From Pinus tabuliformis (lineage: Eukaryota; Streptophyta; Pinopsida; Pinales; Pinaceae): DNA of 64,000 nt. A model generated the notes under the pieces. That model was given only the letters and a program-made list of their open reading frames with translations. It did not search any database and had not been told where the DNA came from. Positions 33,383-46,090 of the stretch are shown in pieces. The DNA lies in the NCBI GenBank assembly GCA_031772625.1, contig CM062818.1, positions 1,282,644,277 through 1,282,708,276 on the forward strand, written 5' to 3'. Position 1 is the first letter of the stretch. Each line of letters begins with the position of its first letter. Both the position numbers and the translations under genes were made by a program.

Positions 33383-33740
33383 AATTCAACAATCAATGCC
33401 ACCAACATCGAGGTACATTGAGGGTTTGGTCCTCTTAATTAAATGCTACTTCCATACCCACATGCATGACAAACTCCAAAGGAAACATTGCAATACCTCC
33501 TATTCTGAAATCTTGAAAATTGTTAAGTCTGTTGAATTTTAACTAGGATCTAAAATTCTACTTTCTCCATATGAAATTCGATGACGTCAGAACCACTCTC
33601 AAACATCATGAATCAATTAATGGTAAAGTAAAAGGATGAAAATGAAAGACAAAGGAGAATGTCACTTTTACTTTAAGAATTTAACATTACCATTAATTGC
33701 ATGGCATTAGTAGAGCCTAGACAAATCCAATTCCCAACAC
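33383..33740 (+). repeat. Inverted copy of the hAT2-family segment at 32150-32480
   Basis: Shares ACATCGAGGTACAT, CTTTCTCCATATGAAATTCG, CCACTCTCAAACATC and GTCACTTTTACTTTAAG with the complement of 32150-32480 in the same order. The terminal inverted repeat is missing, so it is a truncated copy. Confidence 0.65.
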
Positions 33741-33989
33741 TTGGAATCCCTTTGAAATTTGCTTAATCACCCTTAGTTGCACTCCAAAATCTTAGAGAGC
33801 TCCAAACCTATCACTGAATTGTTGAGAAAGAGGCAATAAATCAATTTCAAGATGCTTTTTCTCTAGACATGCGTGCAAATTTCGGGACACCAATAGGGCT
33901 CATGTCCAACACTAGTCAAACTCATCCTACAAACTATACACAAGTCAACCTCATGTTGGACATGTGTCTTGTCTGACATGTGAAATACG
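33741..33989. other. Unassigned intergenic stretch
   Basis: Non-coding. Nothing recognised apart from GACATGTG repeats near its right end. Confidence 0.4.
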
Positions 33990-35116
33990 TGTTGAAGTTT
34001 CTAAGTTTACTTAATTAGAAACCCTCCGTACACTTTATCTGATTTATTCCTACCTACTTATTGTTTTTCTTAACAAGTTATTTACAATGTAAATACTGAA
34101 AATAAACACTAGTGCATGCTCAACATATTACAGATCAACAACTAAAAGAAAAAAGAACAAACACACCACATGACACTATTATTTTTGGACTAATGTCCCC
34201 AGAAAAACCCAATGCGGAAAAACCGGTGCAGCGATCTGAGGGTTTTCTTATTAAGAAATATCAGAGTACAATCTAGGTGCCGAAACTAGCCTACCCAGCA
34301 GAGAATTTCCTTAGCAGTAATACCTCTCTGTTTCAGACAAATCTACTGGCTGAAACCCCGGATAATCCTTCCGGCAGCTACTTAGCACCAATCTGCCCCT
34401 GAAACCCCAGCGTCTGCCCAATCTGGACTGCGTCAACCTCTCCTAGCCCAGCGTTGGCTCCGCGTCAACCTATCTTGGCCTGTGTCAGCCTATCTTGGCA
34501 TGCGTCAACCCTAGGAGGCCTTGCGTTAGCTCTCTGAGCCTTTGCGTCAACTACGTTGGCCCCTCTAATGCTCTGGGCAGCACTTAGCTGCCTCTGCCTG
34601 GCCCTGCGTGAGCACTGGCTACTCCTGTGTCTCCCTCTGTGGCTACTACGCTGGTATCCCAGCACTATCTCTGCCTCTCTGTCTCTCTGTACTCAATGCC
34701 CCTCAGCTGCATCTCTCGATCACTGATTTTATCTCTCTTAGCAAACCCTGCTCTAAAGAATAGAATGACTGATCACTCTGGTGTGGTCTCCAAATGACCC
34801 TCAAGCCCCCTCTTATACTTTTCTCGTTGACATATCAACGGCCGAGATTAAGTCCCTAATCAACGACTAAGATTAGATCTGGCTTGATCCATGTCTCTTG
34901 GACCATTCTAACACAGTTTTATATTAATCCACATTAATAATTTAATTTCCCTAAGTTTAGACTTAGGGACTCCATTAAAAATATTAATTATTTTAATATC
35001 TCCCAAACTGTTTAGAATCTGCCCAAACCCTTTCTGGGTATTGGAGATCTAATGTGCCCCAACCTCTCCACCAAATTTTGTGGCTAGAGCACATCCGATG
35101 CTACCACAAATCAACA
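33990..35116 (-). repeat. 3' LTR of the gag-only copia element
   Basis: LTR1 with the hairpin GGACATTAGTCC and poly(A) region TTAATAAGAAAACCCTCA (minus sense). Differs from its partner at 37115 by scattered substitutions and small indels. Confidence 0.85.
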
Positions 35117-35879
35117 CTCCCTCTTAGCGAGGACTGTGCTCTAGCAATTCTCCTCACTGAGTATTACTCTGATCATCTGGCATCGATACCTGTGCTGATG
35201 TTAGGCCTTCCTACCCAACATCCTCTGCACTGTTGCATCCTGTACTGTTGCCCATGGTTTTGCCACTACCACTGTTGCATTTGTACGACAGCTCCCTCTG
35301 CATCTATGTTGTTGTTGGTCCTTTCTCCCAGCACTGCATCCGCACTGCACCTCCTCTCATCATGTTGCATCGTGCTGCCCACTGCTGCACTACAACTCAG
35401 TTACTGAGAAGTAAGTAACTGATCCTCCATCTGACCTCCCTGTTGGGATAGAGACACCCACTGATGCTGAAATTCCCTCTGTCGCTGACAAGTGCTCCCT
35501 CTCTAACCTCTGCGTTGCTGCAGCAACTCCCTGCATCTCGCACTGTTGCACACCTCTCTATGTCTTCCTGCACTGGTACAACACTCTTGTGCCTCTCGCA
35601 CTGCTGCAGCCTGCTAGCCTCGCACTGTCTCGGGACTCCTACATTGTAGCTCTCTCTGTCGCTCCATCCGCATCTGTCTCTATGCGACTCAGCCAATCCT
35701 ACTACTCCTTGACGGGGCTCCCGTAGCAAGGTTTATTCCAAGAGGCTGGGTACCTCGAGGATCCTGCCCCTCATCGCCTGTATTCCGCCTGACTACAGCT
35801 CGATGTCTCCCCACTTCCGCTCAAGTGGTGCGTGTGCACTCATGGCACAGTCATCGTCTGTCAAAACATCCTTCTCTGC

Positions 35880-36660
35880 CTATGTTGGCGCTGCCTTAGT
35901 CTCGGAAGACTCTCCCTTACCCTTCATCCTTGGACACTGGGTCGCATAATGACCCAGCTCCCCACAGTGGAAGCACTTGATCTTGGAGAGATCTTTCTTC
36001 TTCCGCTTCTCCTGCTTTCCCTCAGATGCTAGGACCACATCCTCCTCCTCCTGCTTGACCTTGATCCCTTTGCTGCTGCTACCTGTCTTCGATTGTCGTC
36101 TGATCTCTTCCTGGTGAAGAGCTGCCCACATCTCGTCCCAAGGTGGGAGAGTCCCTCTGCCCACGATACTCTGGACAAATACTTCCTAATCTTCTGAGAC
36201 AACATTCAGGGTTGTCCTCACCATAAGCTCCTGATCCGGTGTAGCTCCTATAGCAATCAATTAGTCTCGGATCGCATTCAGTCCTCCGAGGAAGGTGCCA
36301 ATCGATTGACCCTTCTTCATCTAATACGACCTCATCTGGTTCTCAAGCAGCATTCTTCTCTGCACAGAAGTATGCTAGTACAGCTTCTTAAGAGCCTCCC
36401 ACATCTCAAATGCTGTTTCCTTCTCGGCTATATGTGGTACCGCATGATCCTTGACCCCGTCAAGGATAATGCACTTGGCCCTCGCCATCACTTCTTCGTC
36501 CCTGTCATTATCATTGGGGTTGACTGGGACAACTATTACCTTCAAGGCGAAGTTCTTGACACGATTCCTGTCAAACACTGATAAGATTCTGGCCTTCCAG
36601 ACTGCGAAGTTCGATGCTCCATCCAGTTTATCCTAGTCTCTTACCCCGTGTAGTGCCATG
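35880..36660 (-). pseudogene. Copia gag remnant (UBN2-type with zinc knuckle)
   Basis: Fossil nucleocapsid-type coding region. Readable minus-strand blocks include CIILDGVKDHAVPHIAEKE and FEMWEALKKLY (UBN2-like gag core) and a CCHC knuckle KCFHCGELGHYATQC near 35940-35985. It belongs to the gag-only element 33990-38202. The frame is broken a few times. No pol domain follows the knuckle, and an unassigned leader-like stretch separates it from the 3' LTR. Confidence 0.75.
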
Positions 36661-37102
36661 ATGCTCCTCTACTTCCCTCATGGATGTTCTCTGTTCGACT
36701 CCTCTGAGTCTCCACTTCCCGTCTGGAAGTTCTCTTCTGGACTCCCTCTGAGTCCTGATTTCCCTCCTGGAAATCCTTTTGCCGCTTGTCGAGATTCCCC
36801 CTACTTTGATCGACTTGTGCAGCTGCACTTCTGATCCGGGTTCCTCGACTAGAAACCCTCAGTAACAACTCCTCTGGCCCTGCTCTGTCAAGTACTATTC
36901 TGAGTACAATACCTCACCAACTCCACTCTGCAATATTCTTGCAGTTCCCGGCTTCTTCTGCGTGGCTCTGGCTGGCTCTGTGTCACACTTCCTTGGCTTC
37001 TGCGCTGCTAGAAACAGCTTCTGTCACCTCAGGACCGCTGTTTTCTGCTGCTATTGTTCCGCTCGGCTGATGTCCTTTCGTCCTCCTGTGATTTGCAATC
37101 AC

Positions 37103-37114
37103 GCTCTGATACCA
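37103..37114 (-). promoter_or_regulatory. tRNA-Met primer-binding site
   Basis: Minus-strand TGGTATCAGAGC directly after the LTR terminus CTTCAACA. It is complementary to the 3' end of plant initiator tRNA-Met, the usual copia primer. Confidence 0.8.
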
Positions 37115-38202
37115 TGTTGAAGTTTCTAAGTTTACTTAGTTAGAAACCCTCCATGCACTTTATCTGATTTATTCCTACCTACTTGTTGTTTTCCTTAACA
37201 AGTTATTTACAATGTAAATACTGAAAATAAACACTAGTGCATGCTCAACATATTACAGATCAGCAACTAAAAGAAACAAGAACAAACACACCACATGACA
37301 CCATTATTTTTGGACTAATGTCCCCGGAAAAACCCAATGCGGGAAAAATGATGCAACTATCTAAGGGTTTTCTTATTAAGCAATATCAGAGTACAATCTG
37401 GGTGCCCAAACTGGCCTACCCAACAGAGAATTTCCTTAGCAGTAATACCTCTCTGCTTCAAACAAATCTACTGGCTAAAACCTCGGATAATCCTTCTGCC
37501 AGCTACTCAGCACCAATCTGCCCCTGAAACCCCAGCGTCTGCCCAATCTGGACTGCGTCAGCCTATCTTGGCCTACGTCTATCTTGGCCTGCGTCAGCCC
37601 CAGGAGGCCTTATGTCAACTCTCTGAACCTCTGCGTCAGCTACGTTGGCCCCTCTGGTGCTCTGCGCAGCACTTAGCTGCCTCTACCTGGCCCTGCGTGA
37701 GAACTCGTTGCTCCTGCATCTCTCTCTGGCTACTACACTAGTATCCCGGCACTATCTCTACCTCTTTGTCTCTCTGTACTCAATGCCCCTCAGCTGCTCT
37801 CCCAATCACTGATTCTATCTCTCTTAACAAACCCCGCTCTAGAGAATAGAATGATTAATCACTCTGGTGTGGTTCCCAAGTGACCCTCAAGCCCCCTCTT
37901 ATACTTCTCTCGTTGACATATCAACGGCCGAGATTAGGTCCCTAATCAGTGACTAAGATTAGATCTGGCTTGATCCATGTCTTTTGGACCATTCTAACAC
38001 AGTTTTATATTAATCCACATTAATAATTTAATTTCCCTAAGTTTAGACTTAGGGACTCCATTAAAAATATTGATTATTTTAATATCTACCAAACTGTTTA
38101 GAATCTGCCCAAACCCTTTCTGAGTATTGGAAATCTCATGTGCCCCAACCTCTCCACCAAATTTCGTGGCTAGAGCACATCCGATGCTACCACAAATCAA
38201 CA
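37115..38202 (-). repeat. 5' LTR of the gag-only copia element
   Basis: LTR1 copy with GGACATTAGTCC hairpin. The LTR start at 38202 adjoins ATACA, the putative duplication. Confidence 0.85.
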
Positions 38203-38207
38203 ATACA

Positions 38208-38444
38208 TGACACGTGGGGGGGGGGGGGAGGACGTGTCATGTTACTTAGATGATCACCCTTCTCTTTAGCTGGGTTGTACAACTTCCTAAAGTTGCCCCT
38301 GCACCTTTTGTGTACGGCGCCTACAACTTTTGAGCTAGGTTAATCTCTTTTTGCAACTCACATTGTTTCCTCTTTTCTCCTTTTGACTGACATATTGAGT
38401 GAATTTTCTTTATCACTCTCTCATTTGTGTTTCTCTAACACTCC
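38208..38444 (-). mobile_element. LTR2 copia LTR, left part
   Basis: Homologous to 47900-48110 (GGGTTGTACAACTTCC, CTCTCATTTGTGTTTCTC). Continues at 41481 after the inserted gypsy solo LTR. A G-run of thirteen sits at about 38216-38228. Confidence 0.6.
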
Positions 38445-39802
38445 TGTTGACCACTACTGGTCAACTACCCATGCAGTGCATCCCGTTTCTTGGCAAAAAG
38501 GGGCAGCACCTGATCAGCATGTCCGTGCCGTCCTGCCATCATCAGCAGCTTGATCTTTTTGATTGTAAACCCAGTCTGCATGTATTAAATTGTAAATAAT
38601 CTTAGCAGACATGAGTCATGTATGTAATTTGCCTAGGTGGACCTAACTTTCTGATGATAATTTACGTCCCGGAAGGTTTTTTGTCTCACCGACCCACGGG
38701 TCGGCAGAGTTTTCCTTCAAACCTGACCCCAAAGCCGGGATTGATTTTGTCATTAGAACTTTAGGAGAATCCTAGTGTGTTGATCTGCTAGATTATCGTT
38801 GTGTCGAAGAACTGGGTGTTTTTGTGAGGGTCTGTATTAAATGGGTTTGTCCCTTAAGATGTATTTTTGTAAAAGTCATGATGTAATGTGTCCTGAGGGT
38901 CGAGAAATGTTTTAAATCCCCTCATGAGTCCTAAGTCCTAGGTCCTAGGTGATGTTTCCGAAGGCTTAGTTCAGTGATCCATGTTAAAATGAATTAAAAA
39001 ATGAATAAAAAATAATAAAATAATAAAAAATTAATAAATGAAGCAAAAACCCTAACTAATAAAATAATAATATTTTAAGTGAATAAATCGACGGATGAGA
39101 TCAAGAGATGTCTTGATCCTCATCAACGGTCGAGATCATTTCTACATGGATCACTGAACTAGCTGTTAGGATCATTTCCTTTATATAGGGTCTTAGGGGG
39201 TCATTTCAAGATATTCGATCTGTGAGTCTAAGACTGAAGAAGCTCTCTTGTAAATCTGTTTCTGGTTAATAAAGAAGACTTTGGGGTCCATATCTTGCTG
39301 GTGTTACTCTCTTAAATGCTGTGAGATTGTTTTAGTTTCTGCATATTTTACTTTCAGTCATCGATAATAGCTTTTTTTTTAAGAGTATTGTGAGCACAGG
39401 TATCTTGTTCACCTGCTAGGGTTTGGGTGCTGTTAGGGTCTCTGAAATAATGGCAGGTATCTCCATTATTTCCTGAGATCTAGCAGCATTCTCTCTCTCT
39501 TTGCTGATGGCTGCTTGAGATGTGCAGGAAAACCTTTTAGTGAAGAAGATTTGGTGGGCGTTAGGGGAAGTTCTCGGCTGAACCAGCCAACTCCCACAAG
39601 CGTTTTTTGTTGAGCCCAGCTGGATTTGATCCTGGGTCTATCATTCGGTTTTATGTTTTAGTTTGCATGAGAAAATTTCTGAAGTTTCTCACAGTGACAA
39701 TCTGAAAATTTCTGTTCTTTTAAATATCTTCCGTGCTTATTGCCAGATCTGGTTATTAAAGAGCCAAAATCTGTACATTGGTCAGATGTTCTAGGGTTTT
39801 AA

Positions 39803-39852
<50 letters not shown>

Positions 39853-41480
39853 TTTCAAATTTTGCTTTATACAGATTTAAAATTAGTGCGTGTTTCTTGA
39901 AATTGTAGGAATAGGGTTTCTCTTCAAGGGTTTATGAGCGAGAAAGACAAAGTTTTTGAGATCATTTATTAAGCTGTTGACGGCTCTCCACATTTTTTTC
40001 AGCAGTGATTTTGTATATTCCAGTCCGCCATCAAGCTGAAGTCAAGTTAGATGTGTTTTCGGTGTTATGCACGTGGATGTCAGCTGAGAAAACCTTCACG
40101 TGAGCCGCTCTTGCCCCAGCAAAGGCCAAGCCTGACAACACGTCTTCCATTGCCTGCAATCTTCAACGCTGCCCTAGAGTCTCACGTATTTCTGATCCGA
40201 GGTTATAAAACATATGCCAGAGTTTTCCGGGCAAATCATCTCATGATCGGTGCATTGGCTGGATAAAGAGAAACGCATCTACTCCATTTATCTATCACTG
40301 AATCCAGCATAAAAAACTCTCAAATGAAACAGCGGCAGCAATATATACAGTTAATTTGCAGCGCCATTGAAACATTCCGTCACTGCGTGTTAGCATCAAA
40401 ATCACAACCGATTTGCGTCTCACTTCCTATGTCGTCTGGTTGCTGGCTTCAAGAAATGGTTTGATGTTCTTACAGTCTTCAGCGTGGGCATCAGAAAGGC
40501 GTTACGGCTGGTGTTTGACAGGTAAAAAAAAAAATTATATTTTTTTTCAGACTTATCGCCGTCAATTTCTAGCTCACCCACGGATATTTCACTCAGGGCT
40601 TTTCGTTTTACGCTCATTCGATTTTTGGCATTGAAGCATCCTGTATTACGAGTAGTCATTTACGTTTTAATTCCTTAGATTAGGGTTTTGATTTGTAACT
40701 ATAGTTTCGTTTTTATTAGCATCGTTTAGATTTTTTTAGATTTGTTGTTTTATAAAAATAAAAAAGGTCCATATTTGGTTTTGTTAAACTTAGGCTTTAA
40801 TTCATTTCTTTAGATTTAAATTATTGTTTTGATTGAATATAAAAAATACAAAAAATGTGTTGAGTTTTTTTTAGATTTAACGTAGATTTTAATTTATGTT
40901 TAGTTTAAGATTGTTGTAGTTAGATTTTAATATTTAGTTCTTTTTATATCTTATGTTTTAGATTTTATTTATTTTTATTTTAAAAAAAAATAAAAAATAA
41001 AAACTTTGAAAAAATAAAAATTTTTGTGGAAAATTATTTTGCGAGATTCAGTTATTATCATGCTATATCTTTCATGCTGAATATTCTGAGTCGAGATACG
41101 AATTGATATCTGGTTAATGGTTTAGAATTTTCGTGGTGGTTTAAAGCATTTATCTTTTTTGAATCTTTCAGTCGCTGGATATCGTTTTGATTTAGCTGAT
41201 GATTAATGATTGATGTTCACAGTTCATGTTTCTATATCATCTAATAAGTAATCGATCAAATAATAATCTCTTAAGGCACTGGTCTGTTAAATTAATCAAA
41301 TCTTTCAAGTGCTTTTTATTATCGTATCTCGTGTCTCCCAACCAACTGGTCGACAGTTGGTCTCATCGCCTCACAGGGTCTACCCCCCTTAGCCGCGGGA
41401 GACAGGCTTAAACGGAGGGATCGGGGATCAGGGTGACAGCCCCCGGTCCGAGCGTTGTCGTGCCAATCTGCGCGACAACA
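38445..41480 (+). mobile_element. Gypsy solo LTR (3.0 kb) with perfect duplication
   Basis: Starts TGTTGACCACTACTGG and ends GCGCGACAACA, flanked by ACTCC at 38440-38444 and 41481-41485. Inserted in an LTR2. TATA box TTTATATAGGG near 39180, AATAAA at 39268-39273, then about 2.2 kb of U5. It contains a run of 47 T (39805-39851). The middle of U5 (about 39960-40660) does not match other gypsy LTRs here. The terminal stem-loops are present at 41419-41480. Confidence 0.88.
39805..39851 (+). repeat. Poly(T) run of 47
   Basis: Uninterrupted T tract inside the gypsy solo LTR. The length may be approximate, because such runs are error-prone in assembly. Confidence 0.8.
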
Positions 41481-41816
41481 ACTCCCTTTGTATCACACTC
41501 TTTGTGTCTCTTCCTGTTACGTTGTCTTTCCTTTATAACATTGAATTGATGACCAACTCTCCATAACCCTAATGTCTCAATGAAATTGACCATTGTAATT
41601 AAATCCCAATCAACGGTGGAGATTACATCTAAATCACTAATGTAAATACTTTATATTTTATAACACCTTAATCAACTCACTAATAAAAGACTCTTCACTT
41701 TAATAATTAGTTTTAATTAAAGTGAATTACAAAATAGAAAGGACCTTTTTGGACAATTTCCACACATCTGACACTACAGTTGTGGGGAAGTTCATGTTTG
41801 ATGCTACAAACATCAA
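41481..41816 (-). mobile_element. LTR2 copia LTR, U3 part
   Basis: Minus-strand LTR start TGTTGATGTTTGTAGCATC, preceded by the polypurine tract CGCTAAGAGGGAG. It is the right-hand portion of the LTR interrupted by the gypsy solo LTR. The piece homologous to 48108-48175 confirms continuity with 38208-38444. Confidence 0.65.
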
Positions 41817-42602
41817 CACTCCCTCTTAGCGAGGAAGGAACTTTTTGAAGAGACACTTGGGATTGCCTTTCCCTCTGATTTTGGCACAATGTCCAACACA
41901 TGATCCTCCACCATGGCATTTCTCCAAACATGTTGGTCAATTGCTTCTTCAATGACGCTACTAATTAGTGTCATAAGTTTGGAAACTTCTTCAGAGACCC
42001 GCTCTCCTAACTGCATTCCTAGGACCCTCCAAATGCTCTTGAGCATCTCTTAATGTCTACATGAACCATTGATATCTCTTGACATTACTAGAAGCAGTTG
42101 ATCTCTCCTCCTCCTCATATGAATGTTGACTTCCTAAAATGTAAGCTGCTAATCTAGACTCAACCTTCAGAGCTTCTTGCTACTCGTCCTCAATCACTGA
42201 TATGGTCTCATGTCACTTTCTGGATGCAACATACATCCTAGCTACGTCGTAATGAAAATCCTGCAAGCCTTCGAAGTCTCATTATATCCCACAAACACAC
42301 CCTTTATATTGGAGGGCTCCATCTTGGTCCCCTTCTCTTCTAGTATATGTATAAACATTGGACAACTAAAGACACATAAGTGGCTCACCTCTGGCTTCAC
42401 ACCAGTGAATGCTATCTATGGTGTCTTGTCCTCCAAGATCATATGAGGACTCTTGTTTTGGATGTAGAGCATCGTATTGCATGCCTCTACCTAAAGGAAC
42501 ATGGGCAAATGTTGATCATGGATCATGGCCTTAGCAGCCCCTATGATTGCCCTGTTTTTTCTCTTTGCAACCCCATCCTGCTATGGGTTGTAAGATACTA
42601 TC
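41817..42602 (-). pseudogene. Copia pol remnant (integrase C-terminal region)
   Basis: Fossil Ty1/copia integrase segment upstream of the LTR2 3' LTR. Minus-strand blocks recognisable as family hallmarks are DGVAKRKNRAI, AFTGVKPEVSHLCVFSC and GVFVGYNETSKACRIF (compare VFVGY in intact relatives). Reverse transcriptase and RNase H are absent between this and the LTR, and the 5' side is cut by a gypsy LTR. Broken in several places. Confidence 0.65.
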
Positions 42603-42664
42603 TGTTGTCGCACAGATTGTCACGACAACGCTCAGATCGGAGGATGTCACCCTGATCCCCGATC
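42603..42664 (-). other. Conserved double stem-loop, minus-strand gypsy LTR
   Basis: In minus sense GATCGGGG pairs with CTCCGATC, then GTTGTCG with CGACAAC. Here the fourth pair of the first stem is C-G where the 18300 copy has T-A. Confidence 0.5.
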
Positions 42665-45409
42665 TCTTCGTTTAAGCCTGTCTCCCACGGCTAAGGGGGT
42701 AAACCCTATGAGATGATGAAGACCAACTGTGGACCAGTTGGGTTGGGAGACACGAAGAAACAAGCACTAAATTGGTTTTGTTAAGTTTAATAGACCAGTT
42801 CCTTATGGAGTTAATGTTTAAATGATTACTTACTAAATGTTGCAGAAATGTAAACCATGTAGAGCAATCATTTATCATCAAATAACTCGAGCAATGCGAG
42901 ATATCTAGTAAATTCACAATGCCTTAATGATGCTCCAGCAATTAAACTTAAAGAAAAGTTAAATGCTTTAAATGATCATAAAATTTAGATGCTGAATCAG
43001 TTACCACTTTCACATAGCTAACTTCAAGATAAACATTAAGTGCATTTAGCTATAGAAAAATACCACAAAAAGACACCAAAATTATTTTTCAATTTTTAGC
43101 TAAGCTTTTTCAAAAATATTTTTTAATTTTTATATTTAAATATATATATATATATATATTATAAAATCTTAAATAAAAAATCCTAAATAAAATAAATAAA
43201 ACTTAAAACTATTCTAAATTAAACTAAACTCCTAAAGGTAAAAAGAAAATTTTTAACTTTTTATGAATTTTTATTTTTATAATTTTATTTTTTTTTTAAA
43301 TAGAATTCTAAGCTTAAGATAAATCTAAATATCTAATCAAAATCTAAACTAAAAAAAACAAAAAGGAGCTTTTTATGAATTTTTATGATTTAAATCTAAT
43401 TTTAAAAAAATGAACTTTTTTACTTTTTTACTTTTTTTTTTTTTTTTAAGTCTAACTCTAATCTAACTCTAACCTAAACTAAATCAGCGTACACACATAT
43501 AAAAAATAAAACTAAATTACAAACCTACGCTAAATAAAAAAAGAAACTTAAAAATTTATGATTTTAATTAAATCAAAACACTAAAATAAATAGAAATTAT
43601 TGAGCCTAATGCATGAATATACACAGAATAAAATCAAACGCATGTTAAATCTAAAACAAATATAACACTAACTAAAACTAAACTAAAGCAAAGCATGTAA
43701 TATAAACAAAAAAACAACCCTTATCCTCATGCGTAAAACAAAATCGATTATGTGTTTGCCGTTTTTTTGTGTTTTGCAGGTCTAAACAGCCGCAAAGGAG
43801 ATGATAGAGTTTGATGGCGGAAAGGAATGCGTGAGGATCAGGAGAGATGCACGCAGCGTAGAGGAGGTTGCGGAAAAGAGTAAAGCGGTGAGGGACGAGG
43901 CACTGGAGCCGTAATGGATTCTGAGAGTTCAGCTGCGTAGGAAGGAAATGCAGATCATTTGCGTGGAGGAGGAATGAATTTACTGCGTGAGGGTTGAAGG
44001 ACGTGGGCACCGTGGAGCAGAAGGGTGAGGTGAACACGCAGGTGGCTGGAGTACCTGCGTGAGGGTGCTGCTGGCCTGGACGCTGCAGGTTGGATAGAAT
44101 CGAAGGCTTCAAATGCTGCTTGTAGGTGTGGGAATGGCGTGAGAGATAGCAACAGCAATGGGAAGAGCGAGAATGTTACTGCGTGGGCTTTTTGCAGATC
44201 TGAAAATCGATTTTTTTTTTAAAATGATACGCTAACCTCAGAACCTGATCATGCCATTCCACACAAAACAAATCTTTGACCCTCTTTTTTTTTTCTTTTG
44301 CTTGTCGTTTGCTGCGCAGGTTCGAAGAATGATTGGTGACAGCAGCTGAAGGGAGACTTGCGTGTGCAGGGTAGCAGCAAAAACTGCGATCCCTTAAAAA
44401 AAAATTCGAAATTTTTCTGTAGCAGTGAAAAATGAAAACGCAGTTTGCAAACCTGCAGTCCAGAAGCTTGATCAAAATTTAAATCTTTCCTGCTCCAAAC
44501 TGCCTGATGAAACCCTGAAAATTTCTCAAACCCTGTACCTGCAACCTGCAATGACAAAGAACCGAAAACCCAAAAATAATGTGCAAGAAACGAAGCTGAA
44601 AACCCTAAACCTAGCTAAAAATTTACAGTATTTACAGATCTAAGGCTCTTTAGCAGCCAGATTTGTCAATAATCCACAGTTATATTTTCAGAATTTCAAA
44701 CTTAATGTGAGGTGCTTCAGAAAACCCTGCATGCATTCATAAAAAATTTCAAATGATAAGCCCGAGATCAAGAACTGGCTGGGCTCTTTCAGAAAACACA
44801 ATCGGGGAGTTGGCTGGTTCAGCCTAGAACTTCCCCTAACGCCCGGTAATCTGAAAAAAAAAAAAGGATTTCCTGCACAGCTTAAAATCAACCATTAACA
44901 TAGAGGGAGAAAACAATAGTAAAACCCAGATCAAATGGAGATACCTGCCACTATGTTTCAGAATCTAAACTATCATTCAAACCCCAAAGATCAGACAAGA
45001 TACCTGTGCCTAGATCAATCTTCATTAAGCTATCCTCAATGGCTAAAAATAAGATTATGCAGAAAAATAAAACAATCTTACAGCATTTTCAAAAGATGTA
45101 ACACCAGCAAGATTTTTAACCCCAAAGTCTTTCTTTATTAGCACCAGAAAAAGTTTACAAGAGAGCTTCTTCAGCACAAGACTCAGAGATCTAATCTCAA
45201 ATGACCCCTAGCACCCTATTTAAAGGAAAAATTCCCAACAGCTAGTTCGAGTGATCCACGTCAAAATGATCTCGACCGTCGATGAGGATCAAGATATCTC
45301 TTAATCTCATCCGTCGAATTTTAATGTATTAAAAAATTGAAATTCTGCATTTATTTACTCAAAATATTATTATTTTATTATTTCTAAGTTTTTTATTATT
45401 TTATTAATT

Positions 45410-45550
45410 ATTATTATTATATATTTTTTTTTATTTTTTTTTTATTTTTTTATTTTTTTATTTTTTTATTATTATTTTATTATTATTATTATTATTATAT
45501 TTTTTTATGTCTTTAATTTTTTATTGTTTTTTTTTTCAATTTTTTTTATT
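45410..45550. repeat. AT-rich simple repeat block (ATT/T runs)
   Basis: Mixed TTATTATTATT and T-run sequence inside the gypsy LTR U3. The corresponding stretch of the 38445 copy is also AT-rich but shorter (near 39000). Confidence 0.7.
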
Positions 45551-46090
45551 TTTAAATGGATCCTCGAACTTAGCCTTTGGAAAAAATCACCTAAGACCTA
45601 GGACTTAGGACTTATGAGGGGATTAAAACATTTCCTAACCCTCAAGACACTTTACATCATGACTTTTACAACTTTACATCCCAAAGGGGAAAACCCATTT
45701 GACATAGACCCTCATAAACCACCCAGTTCTGCGACACAACTATAATCTAGCAGATTAACACACTAAGATTCCTCTAAGATTCTAATGACAAAATTCATTC
45801 CGGCTTTGGGTTAGGCTGAAGGAAAACTCTGCCGATCATAGATCGGTGAGACAAAAAACCTTCTGGAACGTAGATTATCACTAGGAAATTAGGTCCACCT
45901 AGGCAATTTACATACATGACTCATATCTGCTAAGATTATTTACAATTTACACATGCAGACTGGGTTTACAACATAATATGATCAAGTCGACGATGACTGT
46001 CGAATGGCACGGACATGTCGATCAAGCGCTATCCCTTTTTGCGAAGAAAATGGGGTGTACTGCTGGGAAGTTGACACACAGTGGTCAACA

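Larger units (their letters stand above)
33990..38202 (-). mobile_element. Complete gag-only copia element (LTR1 family)
   Basis: A two-LTR element on the minus strand. The 5' LTR is 37115-38202 (1088 bp) and the 3' LTR 33990-35116 (1127 bp), both running TGTTGATTTGTGGTAGC to GAAACTTCAACA. Flanks are ATACG (33985-33989) and ATACA (38203-38207), a likely 5-bp duplication with one mismatch. The primer-binding site is at 37103-37114, and the polypurine tract CTAAGAGGGAG borders the 3' LTR. The 2-kb interior encodes only a gag remnant, with no protease, integrase or reverse transcriptase. Structurally whole, coding part broken several times. It would depend on a fuller relative. Confidence 0.85.
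42603..46090 (-). mobile_element. Gypsy LTR, minus strand (3.5 kb), without matching flanks
   Basis: Runs on the minus strand from TGTTGACCACTGTGTG to GTGCGACAACA. TATA-like TTTAAATAGGG and AATAAA match the other copies. The five bases on each side (CTATC and CGGCT) do not match, and one side is copia pol while the other is an LTR1 U3, so this is not a simple solo LTR. It contains an (AT)n run near 43140-43160 and a T-rich ATT-repeat block at 45410-45550. The conserved stem-loops lie at 42603-42664. Confidence 0.8.

Noticed and set aside
35054-35729. Plus- and minus-strand frames of 110-117 codons rich in Cys/Leu/His
   Set aside because: They sit in the non-coding part of the gag-only copia element next to its 3' LTR and match no gag or pol block. 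The Cys richness follows the TGCTGC-type sequence.
37081-38202. Idea that 37115-38202 and 33990-35116 are two solo LTRs
   Set aside because: The primer-binding site beside one, the purine tract beside the other, matching orientation and similar outer flanks show one element.
43678-44557. Minus-strand frames of up to 144 codons
   Set aside because: They lie in the variable central U5 block of the gypsy LTR. There is no homologue among the other copies and no domain.
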